This document shows positions 1 through 7,182 of a stretch of 20,347 bases of DNA, piece after piece (the stretch's first letter is position 1; every line of letters starts with the position of its first letter). The notes below the pieces were generated by a model that did no database searches, was not told the origin of the DNA, and was given only the letters and a program-made list of their open reading frames with translations. This stretch comes from Deltaproteobacteria bacterium (GTDB lineage Bacteria; Desulfobacterota; B13-G15; RBG-16-54-18): positions 1 to 20,347 of the forward strand of contig QMLM01000005.1 in NCBI GenBank assembly GCA_003646745.1, written 5' to 3'. The position numbers were made by a program, and so were the translations under genes.

Positions 1-8
1 AAAAACTG

Positions 9-34
9 AAAGGACATTGCCCAAGTTCCTTTTT
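9..34 (+). terminator. weak possible intrinsic terminator of an upstream gene
   Basis: Bases 9-14 (AAAGGA) can pair with 27-32 (TCCTTT) around a 12-base loop, and two more T residues follow. The stem is short and A/T-rich and the T-run is minimal, so this could be chance. It would mark the end of a gene lying left of the window; no gene end can be recognised in 1-190. Confidence 0.2.
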
Positions 35-69
35 GAGAAAGGGCCCCTTCGACCTTGACAGGGCAGAGG

Positions 70-78
70 TGATATAAT
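70..78 (+). promoter_or_regulatory. candidate extended -10 promoter upstream of apgM
   Basis: TGATATAAT at 70-78 is a perfect extended -10 element (TGn plus TATAAT). A TTGACA lies at 55-60, but the 12-base spacer is too short for it to act as the partner -35. If used, transcription would start near 85 and give a leader of about 105 bases before apgM. Confidence 0.4.
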
Positions 79-127
79 ATGAGCCATCATGGAAAATATA
101 AACCCCTTTGGAAAATGCCTTTTTAAT

Positions 128-154
128 TTGACATCTATAAGGTTTTGATATAGT
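128..154 (+). promoter_or_regulatory. candidate second promoter for apgM operon
   Basis: TTGACA at 128-133 is a consensus -35. TATAGT at 149-154 matches the -10 consensus at five of six bases, but the spacer is 15 bases, shorter than the preferred 17. Transcription would start near 161, about 30 bases before apgM. It competes with the extended -10 at 70-78 as the operon promoter. Confidence 0.4.
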
Positions 155-190
155 TTAGGTATAAAAGTTGCATAAAAATTTCTTTCGTCT

Positions 191-1396
191 ATGAAGTATC
201 TTGTTTTAGTCGGAGATGGAATGGCGGACTCTCCCCTGGACGAACTGGGGGGAAGGACTCCTTTGATGGTAGCCCATACCCCGAATATGGACTCTTTGGC
301 ACAACAGGGAAAGGTAGGACTTGTCCGCACCATCCCCAAGGGGTATCCCAAGGGAAGTGAGATTGCCAACCTCTCTATTTTCGGATATGATCCCAAAAAG
401 TATTACACAGGGCGAGGACCCCTTGAGGCAGCCAGCATCGGTGTCAAACTTGGTCCAAATGATGTGGCCTTTCGCTGTAACCTGGTAACCCTAGATGTCA
501 TAGGGGGATCTGTGATCATGGGTGATTACAGCGCTGGACATATCTGTACCGAAGAGGGAAGGCAGATAATTCGGGACCTGGACAGGGAGTTGGGCAACTC
601 GGTATTTCGTCTCTATCCCGGTATAAGTTACCGCCACCTTTTGGTCTGGAAGGGCGCAGGAGAAACAGTGATAACCACTCCACCCCATGACATCGCTGCT
701 CAGGAGATCGGGGACCATCTCCCTAGAGGTGAAGGGGCCCGTGAGCTTATTAAGTTCATAACCGACGCCCAGATCTTCCTAAATGCACATCCAATAAATT
801 GCAGGAGGCGCCAGGAGGGCAAGCGCGAAGCCAACTCCATATGGCCATGGGGGCAGGGAAAGGCCCCTCAGATGCCGGCCTTCTCTCAGAAGTTCGGTCT
901 GAAGGGGAGCGTCATCTCTGCTGTTGACCTGATCAAGGGGATCGGTATCTACGCTGGAATGGAGGTAGTGGAGGTGCCTGGGGCCACCGGATACCTAGAT
1001 ACCAACTATCAGGGAAAGGCCGAATATGGGCTTAGGGCCCTGGAAAAAGGGGATTTTCTCTACATCCATGTGGAGGCACCTGATGAGGCCTCCCACAACG
1101 GGGATCTGAAGGCGAAGATAGAAGCCATCGAGGCCTTTGACAAAAAGGTGGTGGGGACAATATTAAAAGGAGCACAGAGATGGAGGGATTACAAAATCAT
1201 GGTCTTGACCGATCACCCCACCCCCATAACTCTACGGACCCACACCGATGACCCTGTTCCCTTCGTGATCTATTCTTCCAGAGGAAACACTGCCTCCGGT
1301 GCAAAAGGTTTCAACGAAGAGGAGGCGAGAAAAACGGGTATATTTGTCGAAGATGGCCATAAATTGATGGAGCATTTTTTGGGAGGGGGACCTTGA
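191..1396 (+). CDS. apgM: cofactor-independent phosphoglycerate mutase, archaeal type (ApgM)
   Basis: Interconverts 3-phosphoglycerate and 2-phosphoglycerate in glycolysis and gluconeogenesis; cytosolic, metal-dependent, alkaline phosphatase superfamily. The 401 residues fit the family (about 400). Visible marks are the N-terminal VLVGDGMAD with likely metal ligand D9, the nucleophile region GSEIANLSIFGYDP (residues 55-68, S56 the probable phosphoserine), NSIWPWGQGKAP (215-226), DEASHNGD (298-305, ligands D298 and H302), TDHPTPITLRTH (340-351, D341, H342, H351). The ATG at 191 gives the family's normal N-terminus, but I see no Shine-Dalgarno in front of it. The last bases TTGA (1393-1396) overlap the TTG start of pyrG, so the two are probably translationally coupled. 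Some members of the wider family act as phosphonopyruvate decarboxylase-like proteins, but the glycolytic role is the best call. Confidence 0.93.
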   Translation: MKYLVLVGDGMADSPLDELGGRTPLMVAHTPNMDSLAQQGKVGLVRTIPKGYPKGSEIANLSIFGYDPKKYYTGRGPLEAASIGVKLGPNDVAFRCNLVTLDVIGGSVIMGDYSAGHICTEEGRQIIRDLDRELGNSVFRLYPGISYRHLLVWKGAGETVITTPPHDIAAQEIGDHLPRGEGARELIKFITDAQIFLNAHPINCRRRQEGKREANSIWPWGQGKAPQMPAFSQKFGLKGSVISAVDLIKGIGIYAGMEVVEVPGATGYLDTNYQGKAEYGLRALEKGDFLYIHVEAPDEASHNGDLKAKIEAIEAFDKKVVGTILKGAQRWRDYKIMVLTDHPTPITLRTHTDDPVPFVIYSSRGNTASGAKGFNEEEARKTGIFVEDGHKLMEHFLGGGP

Positions 1397-3033
1397 GGAC
1401 CAAGTTCATCTTTATTACCGGAGGAGTTCTCTCATCGCTGGGAAAGGGCTTGGCAGCTGCCTCTATCGGGGCCCTAATGGAGAGCAGGGGACTTACCATC
1501 ACACTGCTAAAATTCGACCCCTATATCAATGTAGATCCAGGCACTATGAACCCCTTCCAACACGGAGAGGTCTTTGTAACCGATGACGGAGCCGAGACCG
1601 ACTTAGACCTGGGTCACTACGAACGCTATACTCACGCCCATCTAAGTCAAAAAAATAACTACACTACGGGCAGAATCTATCATTCGGTCATCACTAAAGA
1701 GAGGCGAGGGGACTATTTGGGGGGGACTGTCCAAGTAATCCCCCACATCACCGATGAGATCAAACGCACTATCTTGGAGTTGGCCGATGACGTAGATGTC
1801 GTCATCACCGAGGTGGGTGGAACTGTAGGGGACATAGAAAGCCTACCCTTCCTGGAGGCCATCCGACAGTTCAAAGGAGATGTAGGCAGGGAGAACGTCT
1901 GCTACATCCATTTAACCCTAGTCCCTTATATCAAGACGGCAGGCCAACTGAAGACCAAACCCACCCAGCACAGCGTAAAGGAGCTAAGGGAGATAGGCAT
2001 CCAACCCGATATATTGCTGTGTCGTACCGATCGCTTCCTCCCTTCGGAAATCAAGGCCAAGATCGCCCTTTTTTGCAATGTGGATCAGGACGCCGTCATC
2101 ACTGCCAAGGACGTGGATACCATCTATGAAGTACCCATCGTCTTTCACCGAGAAGGCTTGGATGAAAAGATCGTCGAGTTCCTCCACATGTGGACCAAGG
2201 CCCCTGACCTGAGCATGTGGGAGGAAATAGTCAAAAAGCTCAAAAACCCCAAAGATGAGGTATCTATTGCTGTGGTGGGCAAATACGTCAACCTGAGAGA
2301 TTCATATAAGAGTTTGAACGAGGCCTTGGTTCACGGAGGGTTGGCCAATGAGTGTCGAGTGAACCTGGAGTATGTTGACTCAGAAGAGATAGAGCGCAAT
2401 GGAATCGGTGATGGTATCTCCCGCGCCGATGGGATCCTCGTCCCAGGAGGATTCGGACAGAGAGGTGTTGAGGGAAAGATCGAGGCTATCCGCTACGCTC
2501 GAGAACACGAAATTCCCTTCTTCGGCATCTGCCTTGGGATGCAATTGGCGGTAGTGGAATATGCCAGAAACGTGGCTGGCCTGGAGCGGGCCCACAGTGC
2601 GGAATTCTATCCGGACACCCCTCACCCGGTCATCTACCTTATGAAGGAATGGATAAATTACCAAAGGGAGACCGTGGAGAGGAGGAATGAGGGATGTGAT
2701 AAGGGTGGAACCATGAGGTTGGGAGCCTATCCTTGCCATCTCCTGAAGGGGAGCTTTGCTTATCAGGCCTATAAAAGGGACGTGATCTCCGAAAGACATC
2801 GACATCGCTACGAATTCAACAATCGCTACCGAGAAATCCTAACCCAAAAGGGAATGAGAATAAGCGGGCTCTCACCCGATGGTGAATTAGTTGAAATCAT
2901 TGAGCTGCCCAATCACCCCTGGTTTCTCGGCTGTCAATTCCATCCCGAGTTCAAATCGAGGCTTTGGGATCCCCATCCCCTCTTCCGAGAATTTATTAGG
3001 GCATCCCTCACCGCTAAGAGGAGAAGATGGTGA
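1393..3033 (+). CDS. pyrG: CTP synthase (glutamine-hydrolysing)
   Basis: Makes CTP from UTP, ATP and glutamine-derived ammonia; cytosolic. The 546 residues match the usual length (E. coli 545). The N-terminal synthetase domain (to about 265) opens with FITGGVLSSLGKG and holds the CTP/UTP-site segment EVGGTVGDIE. The class I glutamine amidotransferase domain follows, with GGFGQRGVEGK, nucleophile C380 in GICLGMQ, and H517/E519 in FHPEF completing the triad. The start is TTG at 1393, overlapping the apgM stop by four bases (TTGA), with a purine-rich Shine-Dalgarno GGGAGGGGGA at 1381-1390. It overlaps kdsA by seven bases. Placing CTP synthesis at the head of the Kdo genes makes sense because Kdo is activated as CMP-Kdo. 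All catalytic motifs are intact. Confidence 0.97.
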   Translation: MRTKFIFITGGVLSSLGKGLAAASIGALMESRGLTITLLKFDPYINVDPGTMNPFQHGEVFVTDDGAETDLDLGHYERYTHAHLSQKNNYTTGRIYHSVITKERRGDYLGGTVQVIPHITDEIKRTILELADDVDVVITEVGGTVGDIESLPFLEAIRQFKGDVGRENVCYIHLTLVPYIKTAGQLKTKPTQHSVKELREIGIQPDILLCRTDRFLPSEIKAKIALFCNVDQDAVITAKDVDTIYEVPIVFHREGLDEKIVEFLHMWTKAPDLSMWEEIVKKLKNPKDEVSIAVVGKYVNLRDSYKSLNEALVHGGLANECRVNLEYVDSEEIERNGIGDGISRADGILVPGGFGQRGVEGKIEAIRYAREHEIPFFGICLGMQLAVVEYARNVAGLERAHSAEFYPDTPHPVIYLMKEWINYQRETVERRNEGCDKGGTMRLGAYPCHLLKGSFAYQAYKRDVISERHRHRYEFNNRYREILTQKGMRISGLSPDGELVEIIELPNHPWFLGCQFHPEFKSRLWDPHPLFREFIRASLTAKRRRW

Positions 3034-3860
3034 CCGAGGCAGTCCGTATCGGGAATATAATCATCGGAGGAGACAATCCTTTGGTCCTTATCGCTGGCCC
3101 TTGTGTAATCGAAGCAGAAGAATTTACCATCTCTGTCGCCAAAAGGCTAAAGGAGATCTCTTTAGCCCTCAATATTCCCCTCATCTTCAAGGCATCATAT
3201 GACAAAGCAAACCGTACTTCCATCTCCTCTTTTAGGGGGCCGGGGTTGGTGGAGGGATTGAGGATCTTGAGGAGGGTCAAAGAGGAGGTAGGTCTGCCTA
3301 TCCTCTCTGATGTCCACAAAATTAGTGAGGTCCCCCGGGCGGCAGAGGTCTTAGATGTACTACAGATCCCCGCCTTCCTCTGCCGTCAAACCGATTTATT
3401 GCTGGAGGCCGCCAGGACGGGGAAACCTGTCAATGTAAAAAAAGGGCAATTTCTCGCTCCCTGGGATATGGCCCATGTGGTCGAAAAGATCGCTTCCACT
3501 GGCAACGAACAAATCCTCCTCACTGAGAGAGGAACTACCTTCGGTTACAACAATTTGGTAAGCGATATGAGATCGTTACCCGTTATGCGAGCTCTACGGC
3601 GTCCTGTCATCTATGATGCCACCCATAGTGCTCAACTCCCCGGTGGAGAGGGAAAGACATCCGGGGGAAACAGGGAGTTCGTCCCCTATCTGGCCAGGGC
3701 AGCCGTGGGGGCGGGTGTTGACGGAGTCTTCTTAGAGGTACACCCTAAACCGGAGCAAGCCCTCAGCGATGGACCAAACTCGCTGGAATTAGAAGCCCTC
3801 CCCCCTTTGTTGAAACAGATTGTAGCTATAGATAGAATTGTCAAAGGGAAGGTAGAATGA
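3027..3860 (+). CDS. kdsA: 3-deoxy-D-manno-octulosonate 8-phosphate synthase
   Basis: Condenses PEP with arabinose 5-phosphate to Kdo-8-phosphate, the first committed step of Kdo for lipid A-core; cytosolic TIM barrel. The 277 residues fit the family. Motifs include LIAGPCVIEAEE (21-32), KASYDKANRTS, KKGQFLAPWDM, TERGTTFGYNNL, YDATHSAQLPGG, FLEVHPKPEQALSDGPN. C26 in AGPC, with the His of DATHS, Glu of LEVHP and Asp of LSDG, marks the metal-dependent class (Aquifex type); the metal-independent E. coli type has Asn at the Cys position. DAHP synthases share the fold, but KANRTS and the C-terminal motifs favour KdsA. The ATG at 3027 overlaps the pyrG end by seven bases and has a Shine-Dalgarno AAGAGGAGA at 3015-3023. 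Its last bases overlap kdsD as ATGA. Confidence 0.96.
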   Translation: MVTEAVRIGNIIIGGDNPLVLIAGPCVIEAEEFTISVAKRLKEISLALNIPLIFKASYDKANRTSISSFRGPGLVEGLRILRRVKEEVGLPILSDVHKISEVPRAAEVLDVLQIPAFLCRQTDLLLEAARTGKPVNVKKGQFLAPWDMAHVVEKIASTGNEQILLTERGTTFGYNNLVSDMRSLPVMRALRRPVIYDATHSAQLPGGEGKTSGGNREFVPYLARAAVGAGVDGVFLEVHPKPEQALSDGPNSLELEALPPLLKQIVAIDRIVKGKVE

Positions 3861-4822
3861 TCATCGAAAGGGCTAAACGGGTGCTGCGCATCGAGGCTGA
3901 AGCCGTTAAGAAACTAGAAGAGAGGATAAACGAAGACTTTGTACGGGCTGTAGAGATGATCCTTAAATGTGAGGGGAAGGTAGTAGTTACAGGTGTGGGG
4001 AAATCCGGAATCATCGGGAAAAAGATCGCCTCTACCCTGGCCAGTACAGGTACCCCTGCCTTTTTCCTCCATCCTACCGAAGGGGTCCATGGTGATTTAG
4101 GTATGCTGGACAAAAGGGACATCGTCTTGGCCATCTCCAACAGTGGCGAGACAGAGGAACTCTCCCAAATCCTCCCCCTCATCAAGAGGTATGGCAATAA
4201 ATTGATCGTCCTCACCGGCAGAACCAACTCCACCCTAGCCAAGTCTGGGGATGTAGTATTGGATGTGAGCGTAAGTGAAGAAGCATGTCCCTTAGGGCTA
4301 GCCCCAACTGCTAGCACCACCGCAGCTCTTGCCATGGGGGATGCCTTGGCGGTCTCCCTTTTGGAGAAAAGGGGATTTAAAAAAGAGGACTTCGCCATCT
4401 TGCATCCAGGAGGCAGATTGGGCAAAAGGCTGCTGCTGAAGGTGAGCGACCTGATGCACGTGGGGGAGGAATTTCCCAAGGTCTACGAAAATACATTGAT
4501 GAAGGAGGTCTTGGTGGAGATTACCTCTAAAAGGTTGGGGGTTACAGGGGTGATGGACCAACGAGAGGAGCTGGTAGGGGTAATCACCGATGGTGACCTG
4601 CGTAGGGCTTTGGAGAAGTACCCTGATCTGCTGGATAGGTCGGCCTCTGAGATTATGACCAGAAATCCCAAGTGGATAGAAGCCAGTGCCCTGGCCGCCC
4701 AGGCGGTCCAAAGAATGGAGGAACACTCCATCACCTCTCTGTTCGTCTTCAATAAAGCTGGTGAGAGAACCCCGGTGGGGATAATTCACCTCCATGATCT
4801 CCTCAAGGCAGGGGTGGTATAG
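3857..4822 (+). CDS. kdsD: arabinose 5-phosphate isomerase (KdsD/KpsF/GutQ family)
   Basis: Converts ribulose 5-phosphate to arabinose 5-phosphate, the sugar substrate of KdsA encoded just upstream. It has an N-terminal SIS sugar-isomerase domain (about 35-180) with VVTGVGKSGIIGKKIAST (43-60), LHPTEGVHGDLGML (71-84) and ISNSGETEEL (93-102), then HPGGRLGKRLL (183-193) leading into two CBS domains (about 200-260 and 265-321). Length 321 is close to E. coli KdsD (328). The start ATG overlaps the kdsA stop (ATGA at 3857-3860), and the next gene starts on the base after this stop. Paralogues GutQ and KpsF have the same activity in other pathways; location between kdsA and kdsC makes KdsD the right call. 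The CBS pair may sense nucleotides, but this is not proven for the family in general. Confidence 0.95.
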   Translation: MIIERAKRVLRIEAEAVKKLEERINEDFVRAVEMILKCEGKVVVTGVGKSGIIGKKIASTLASTGTPAFFLHPTEGVHGDLGMLDKRDIVLAISNSGETEELSQILPLIKRYGNKLIVLTGRTNSTLAKSGDVVLDVSVSEEACPLGLAPTASTTAALAMGDALAVSLLEKRGFKKEDFAILHPGGRLGKRLLLKVSDLMHVGEEFPKVYENTLMKEVLVEITSKRLGVTGVMDQREELVGVITDGDLRRALEKYPDLLDRSASEIMTRNPKWIEASALAAQAVQRMEEHSITSLFVFNKAGERTPVGIIHLHDLLKAGVV

Positions 4823-5359
4823 ATGCGGGCAGAGGTTCCTGAAGGGGTATGGAAGACGGCAGCTAAGGTAAAGCTTTTGGTCCTCGATGTCGATGGGGTG
4901 ATGACCGATGGCAGGATCATCCTGGACCATGAGGGCAGAGAATTTAAGACCTTTGACATACGAGATGGACATGGAATAAAACTGTTGCTAAATGCGGGGA
5001 TCGAAGTGGTAATGCTGTCAGGAAGGAGTTCACCAATCCTCCAAAAAAGGGCCGAGGAGTTAGGAATTCGAAGAGTCCACCAAGGAGTGCACGACAAGGT
5101 GGGAGTCTATCTGAAAATAGTTAAAGAGGTAGGAATAAAAGATGAGGAAGTATGTTTCGTAGGAGATGATTTGGTCGACATCCCTTTATTGAAGAAGGTA
5201 GGACTCCCCATCGTCGTCTCAGATGGTGCGGAGGAGGCAAAAAGGGTTGCTCTCTATGTAACCAAATCCTCAGGAGGGAGAGGAGCGGTGCGAGAGGTGT
5301 GTAATCTCCTTCTACAGGCCCAAGGCAAATGGGAAGACATACTCAGGAGGTACAGTTGA
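4823..5359 (+). CDS. kdsC: 3-deoxy-D-manno-octulosonate 8-phosphate phosphatase (KdsC, HAD family)
   Basis: Removes the phosphate of Kdo-8-P to give free Kdo. It is a compact cap-less HAD phosphatase of 178 residues, the normal size for tetrameric KdsC. HAD motif I is LLVLDVDGVMTDG (18-30; D22 nucleophile, D24 acid/base), motif II is VMLSGRSS with S66, motif III is K92, and motif IV is CFVGDDLVDIPLL (D115, D116). The ATG directly follows the kdsD stop with zero spacing, and the last four bases (TTGA) overlap the TTG start of lptC, so translation is likely coupled on both sides. NeuA-associated phosphatases look similar, but the neighbourhood settles the assignment. Confidence 0.95.
   Translation: MRAEVPEGVWKTAAKVKLLVLDVDGVMTDGRIILDHEGREFKTFDIRDGHGIKLLLNAGIEVVMLSGRSSPILQKRAEELGIRRVHQGVHDKVGVYLKIVKEVGIKDEEVCFVGDDLVDIPLLKKVGLPIVVSDGAEEAKRVALYVTKSSGGRGAVREVCNLLLQAQGKWEDILRRYS
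5344..5350 (+). promoter_or_regulatory. ribosome binding site that fixes the lptC start
   Basis: CAGGAGG at 5344-5350 lies five bases before TTG 5356. It lies downstream of an in-frame ATG at 5329, so it supports the TTG and not the ATG as the start of lptC. Confidence 0.7.
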
Positions 5360-5898
5360 AACGATCCAAACTAACCATCCTCATCTTTATGGGGCTGATC
5401 ATATCGACAATAGGAGGCTATCTCCTTATACATAGGCAAGGTAGCCAACAGAAACTCATACCCAAAATAGAGACTAAGGCAGACATCAGCTTGGAAGAGA
5501 TCCACTACGTGGAGACCAAAGGGAAAAAAAAGGAATGGGAGTTGAAGGCAAAGGTCGCCCAGCATTTCATACATGAGGATCTCACCCTCTTAAAGGACCT
5601 GATGGTCACTTTTTACCCAGGGGAGGGCAGAATCGTCACCATGAAGGGGGAAAAGGGATCCATCAAAGGAAAAAAGGAAATTGAGGTGCGGGGAAATGTA
5701 GTAATCACCTCCAGCGATGGGTATCGCGTGGTCACTAATTCCCTCCATTATGATGAAACAAGGCGCCAGATCTATACCAGCGATCCAGTTCTTATTGAGA
5801 GAAAGGGGATGCGGGTGAAGGGAATTGGGTTACTTGTCGATCTAAAGAAAGGAAGACTCTATATTCAAAAAAAAGTGGATACGGTAATCGAAGGATGA
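5356..5898 (+). CDS. lptC: LPS export protein LptC
   Basis: Inner-membrane-anchored periplasmic protein that passes LPS from the LptB2FG extractor to LptA. With the TTG start at 5356 the protein has 180 residues: MKRSK, one hydrophobic membrane segment (about 6-24), then a beta-rich LptC/OstA-type domain with repeated strands such as EEIHYVETKGKKKEWELKAK and SDGYRVVTNSLHYDE. An in-frame ATG at 5329 would add nine residues copied from the kdsC end, but the TTG has a strong Shine-Dalgarno (5344-5350) and the same TTGA overlap as apgM/pyrG. Sequence conservation in this family is low, so the call rests on size, topology and the kdsC-lptC-lptA-lptB order. lptA overlaps it as ATGA at 5895. Confidence 0.88.
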   Translation: MKRSKLTILIFMGLIISTIGGYLLIHRQGSQQKLIPKIETKADISLEEIHYVETKGKKKEWELKAKVAQHFIHEDLTLLKDLMVTFYPGEGRIVTMKGEKGSIKGKKEIEVRGNVVITSSDGYRVVTNSLHYDETRRQIYTSDPVLIERKGMRVKGIGLLVDLKKGRLYIQKKVDTVIEG

Positions 5899-6389
5899 AA
5901 AGGCTCAAATACATCATCATCTTAATCATCTTGTGGTTGTTCCCGCAGATGATCTTTGCTCAGGGTCCCGGTGAATTCCGGACAGCAGAAGGCCCTATCC
6001 ATATAACCTCCCAGCGGTTAGAGGCCAACCACAAAGGACGTCTGATCACCTTTGTAGGTGATGTGGTGGCCAAACAAAAGGACTTCATACTCTACTCTGA
6101 TCGCCTTATCCTCTACCTGGACAAGGAGGGGAAGGAAATCGAGAAGATATTGGCACGGGGAAATGTGCGCATTGTGCAGGGCAAAAGGCGGGCCACCTGT
6201 CAGGAGGCCACCTATTATCACCGAGAACGCAAATTGATCCTGCTGGGGGACCCAGTGGTAAGGGAGGGGGACAACTGGGTAAGAGGCTGGCGTATTACCT
6301 ATTATATCGACGAAGAAAAGAGCGTGGCAGAGGGGAAGGGACAACAGAGGGTAACTGTCACCATTGTCCCTGGCCAGGGGGGAAAATGA
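5895..6389 (+). CDS. lptA: LPS transport periplasmic protein LptA (OstA-like)
   Basis: Forms the periplasmic bridge that carries LPS between LptC and the outer-membrane LptD. The 164-residue product begins with a clear Sec signal peptide: KRLK, a hydrophobic core of about 14 residues, and a likely signal peptidase I site after A22 (MIFA|QG). The mature part is a single OstA/LptA beta-jellyroll domain, with ITSQRLEANHKGRLITFVGDVVAKQ near its start and further strand repeats (ARGNVRIVQGKRRATCQEATYY). Start and stop are both ATGA overlaps with lptC and lptB, implying coupled translation and matched dosage. Length and domain are typical. Confidence 0.93.
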   Translation: MKRLKYIIILIILWLFPQMIFAQGPGEFRTAEGPIHITSQRLEANHKGRLITFVGDVVAKQKDFILYSDRLILYLDKEGKEIEKILARGNVRIVQGKRRATCQEATYYHRERKLILLGDPVVREGDNWVRGWRITYYIDEEKSVAEGKGQQRVTVTIVPGQGGK

Positions 6390-7168
6390 GGTCTGGGCAA
6401 ACACAAACCTTGGAGGCGATTGGACTCACCAAGGCCTATAACGGCAGGGTGGTAGTAGATCACGTAAGCTTAAAGATCCATGCTGGCGAGGTGGTGGGGC
6501 TTTTAGGACCTAATGGGGCGGGCAAAACCACCACCTTCTATATGATCATCGGCCTAGTCAGGCCTGATCATGGAAAGGTATTGCTCAACGGAGAGGATAT
6601 TGGCCGATTGCCCATGTACCAGCGAGCAAGGAGGGGAATCACCTACCTACCGCAGGAACCATCGATATTTAGAAAATTGACTGTGGAGGAAAATATCCTA
6701 GCTATATTGGAGACGTTAGATCTTTCACGGGAGGAAAAGGTGAGGCGTTTGCAGGCCCTCCTAAACGAGCTAAACATCACCCCCTTGGCCAAAAACAAGG
6801 CATACTCACTCTCAGGAGGGGAGAGACGAAGGGTAGAAATCACCAGGGCCCTTGTTCTGTCACCCTCCTTTATCCTGCTCGATGAGCCCTTTGCCGGTAT
6901 CGATCCCCTTGCGGTCATAGATATCCAAAATATCATCCAACAATTAAAGGCCAAGGGAATAGGGGTAGTCGTTACCGACCATAACGTCAGAGAGACCCTG
7001 TATGTATGTGATAGGGCCTATATATTGAATGAGGGAAAGATATTGGAGGCGGGTACCCCCGAGATGATTGCCACCAGCAAAAAGGCACGCAGGATCTACT
7101 TGGGGGAAAACTTCAGGTTGGAAAAGAGGGGCGCTGGAGAAAATAGGGACGAAAACCCCATTGACTAA
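6386..7168 (+). CDS. lptB: LPS export ABC transporter ATP-binding protein LptB
   Basis: Cytosolic ATPase dimer that powers LPS extraction from the inner membrane with LptF and LptG (not in this window). All ABC motifs are intact: Walker A GPNGAGKT (41-48), Q-loop Q90 in YLPQEPSIF, signature LSGGE (142-146), Walker B FILLDEP with D166/E167, switch H199 in VVTDHNV. The LptB-specific end YLGENFRL is followed by a charged tail of about 15 residues not present in E. coli LptB (241 aa against 260 here). The ATG overlaps the lptA stop (ATGA); 14 bases separate its stop from rpoN. Generic branched-chain amino acid ABC ATPases are similar, but context excludes them. Confidence 0.96.
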   Translation: MRSGQTQTLEAIGLTKAYNGRVVVDHVSLKIHAGEVVGLLGPNGAGKTTTFYMIIGLVRPDHGKVLLNGEDIGRLPMYQRARRGITYLPQEPSIFRKLTVEENILAILETLDLSREEKVRRLQALLNELNITPLAKNKAYSLSGGERRRVEITRALVLSPSFILLDEPFAGIDPLAVIDIQNIIQQLKAKGIGVVVTDHNVRETLYVCDRAYILNEGKILEAGTPEMIATSKKARRIYLGENFRLEKRGAGENRDENPID

Positions 7169-7182
7169 AAGGTAGTTAAAAG

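Noticed and set aside
55..78. TTGACA (55-60) plus TATAAT (73-78) as a classic promoter
   Set aside because: The spacer is 12 bases, far from 16-18. The -10 is kept only as an extended -10 element (TGATATAAT).
3841..4479. 212-codon open frame on the minus strand opposite kdsD
   Set aside because: It mirrors a well-conserved gene, has low-complexity Ser/Leu-rich translation and no ribosome site. Other antisense open frames in the window (for example 13937-14476 and 15194-15712) are rejected for the same reason.
5329..5355. LptC starting at ATG 5329
   Set aside because: It lies inside kdsC; the Shine-Dalgarno at 5344-5350 lies after it and fits TTG 5356.
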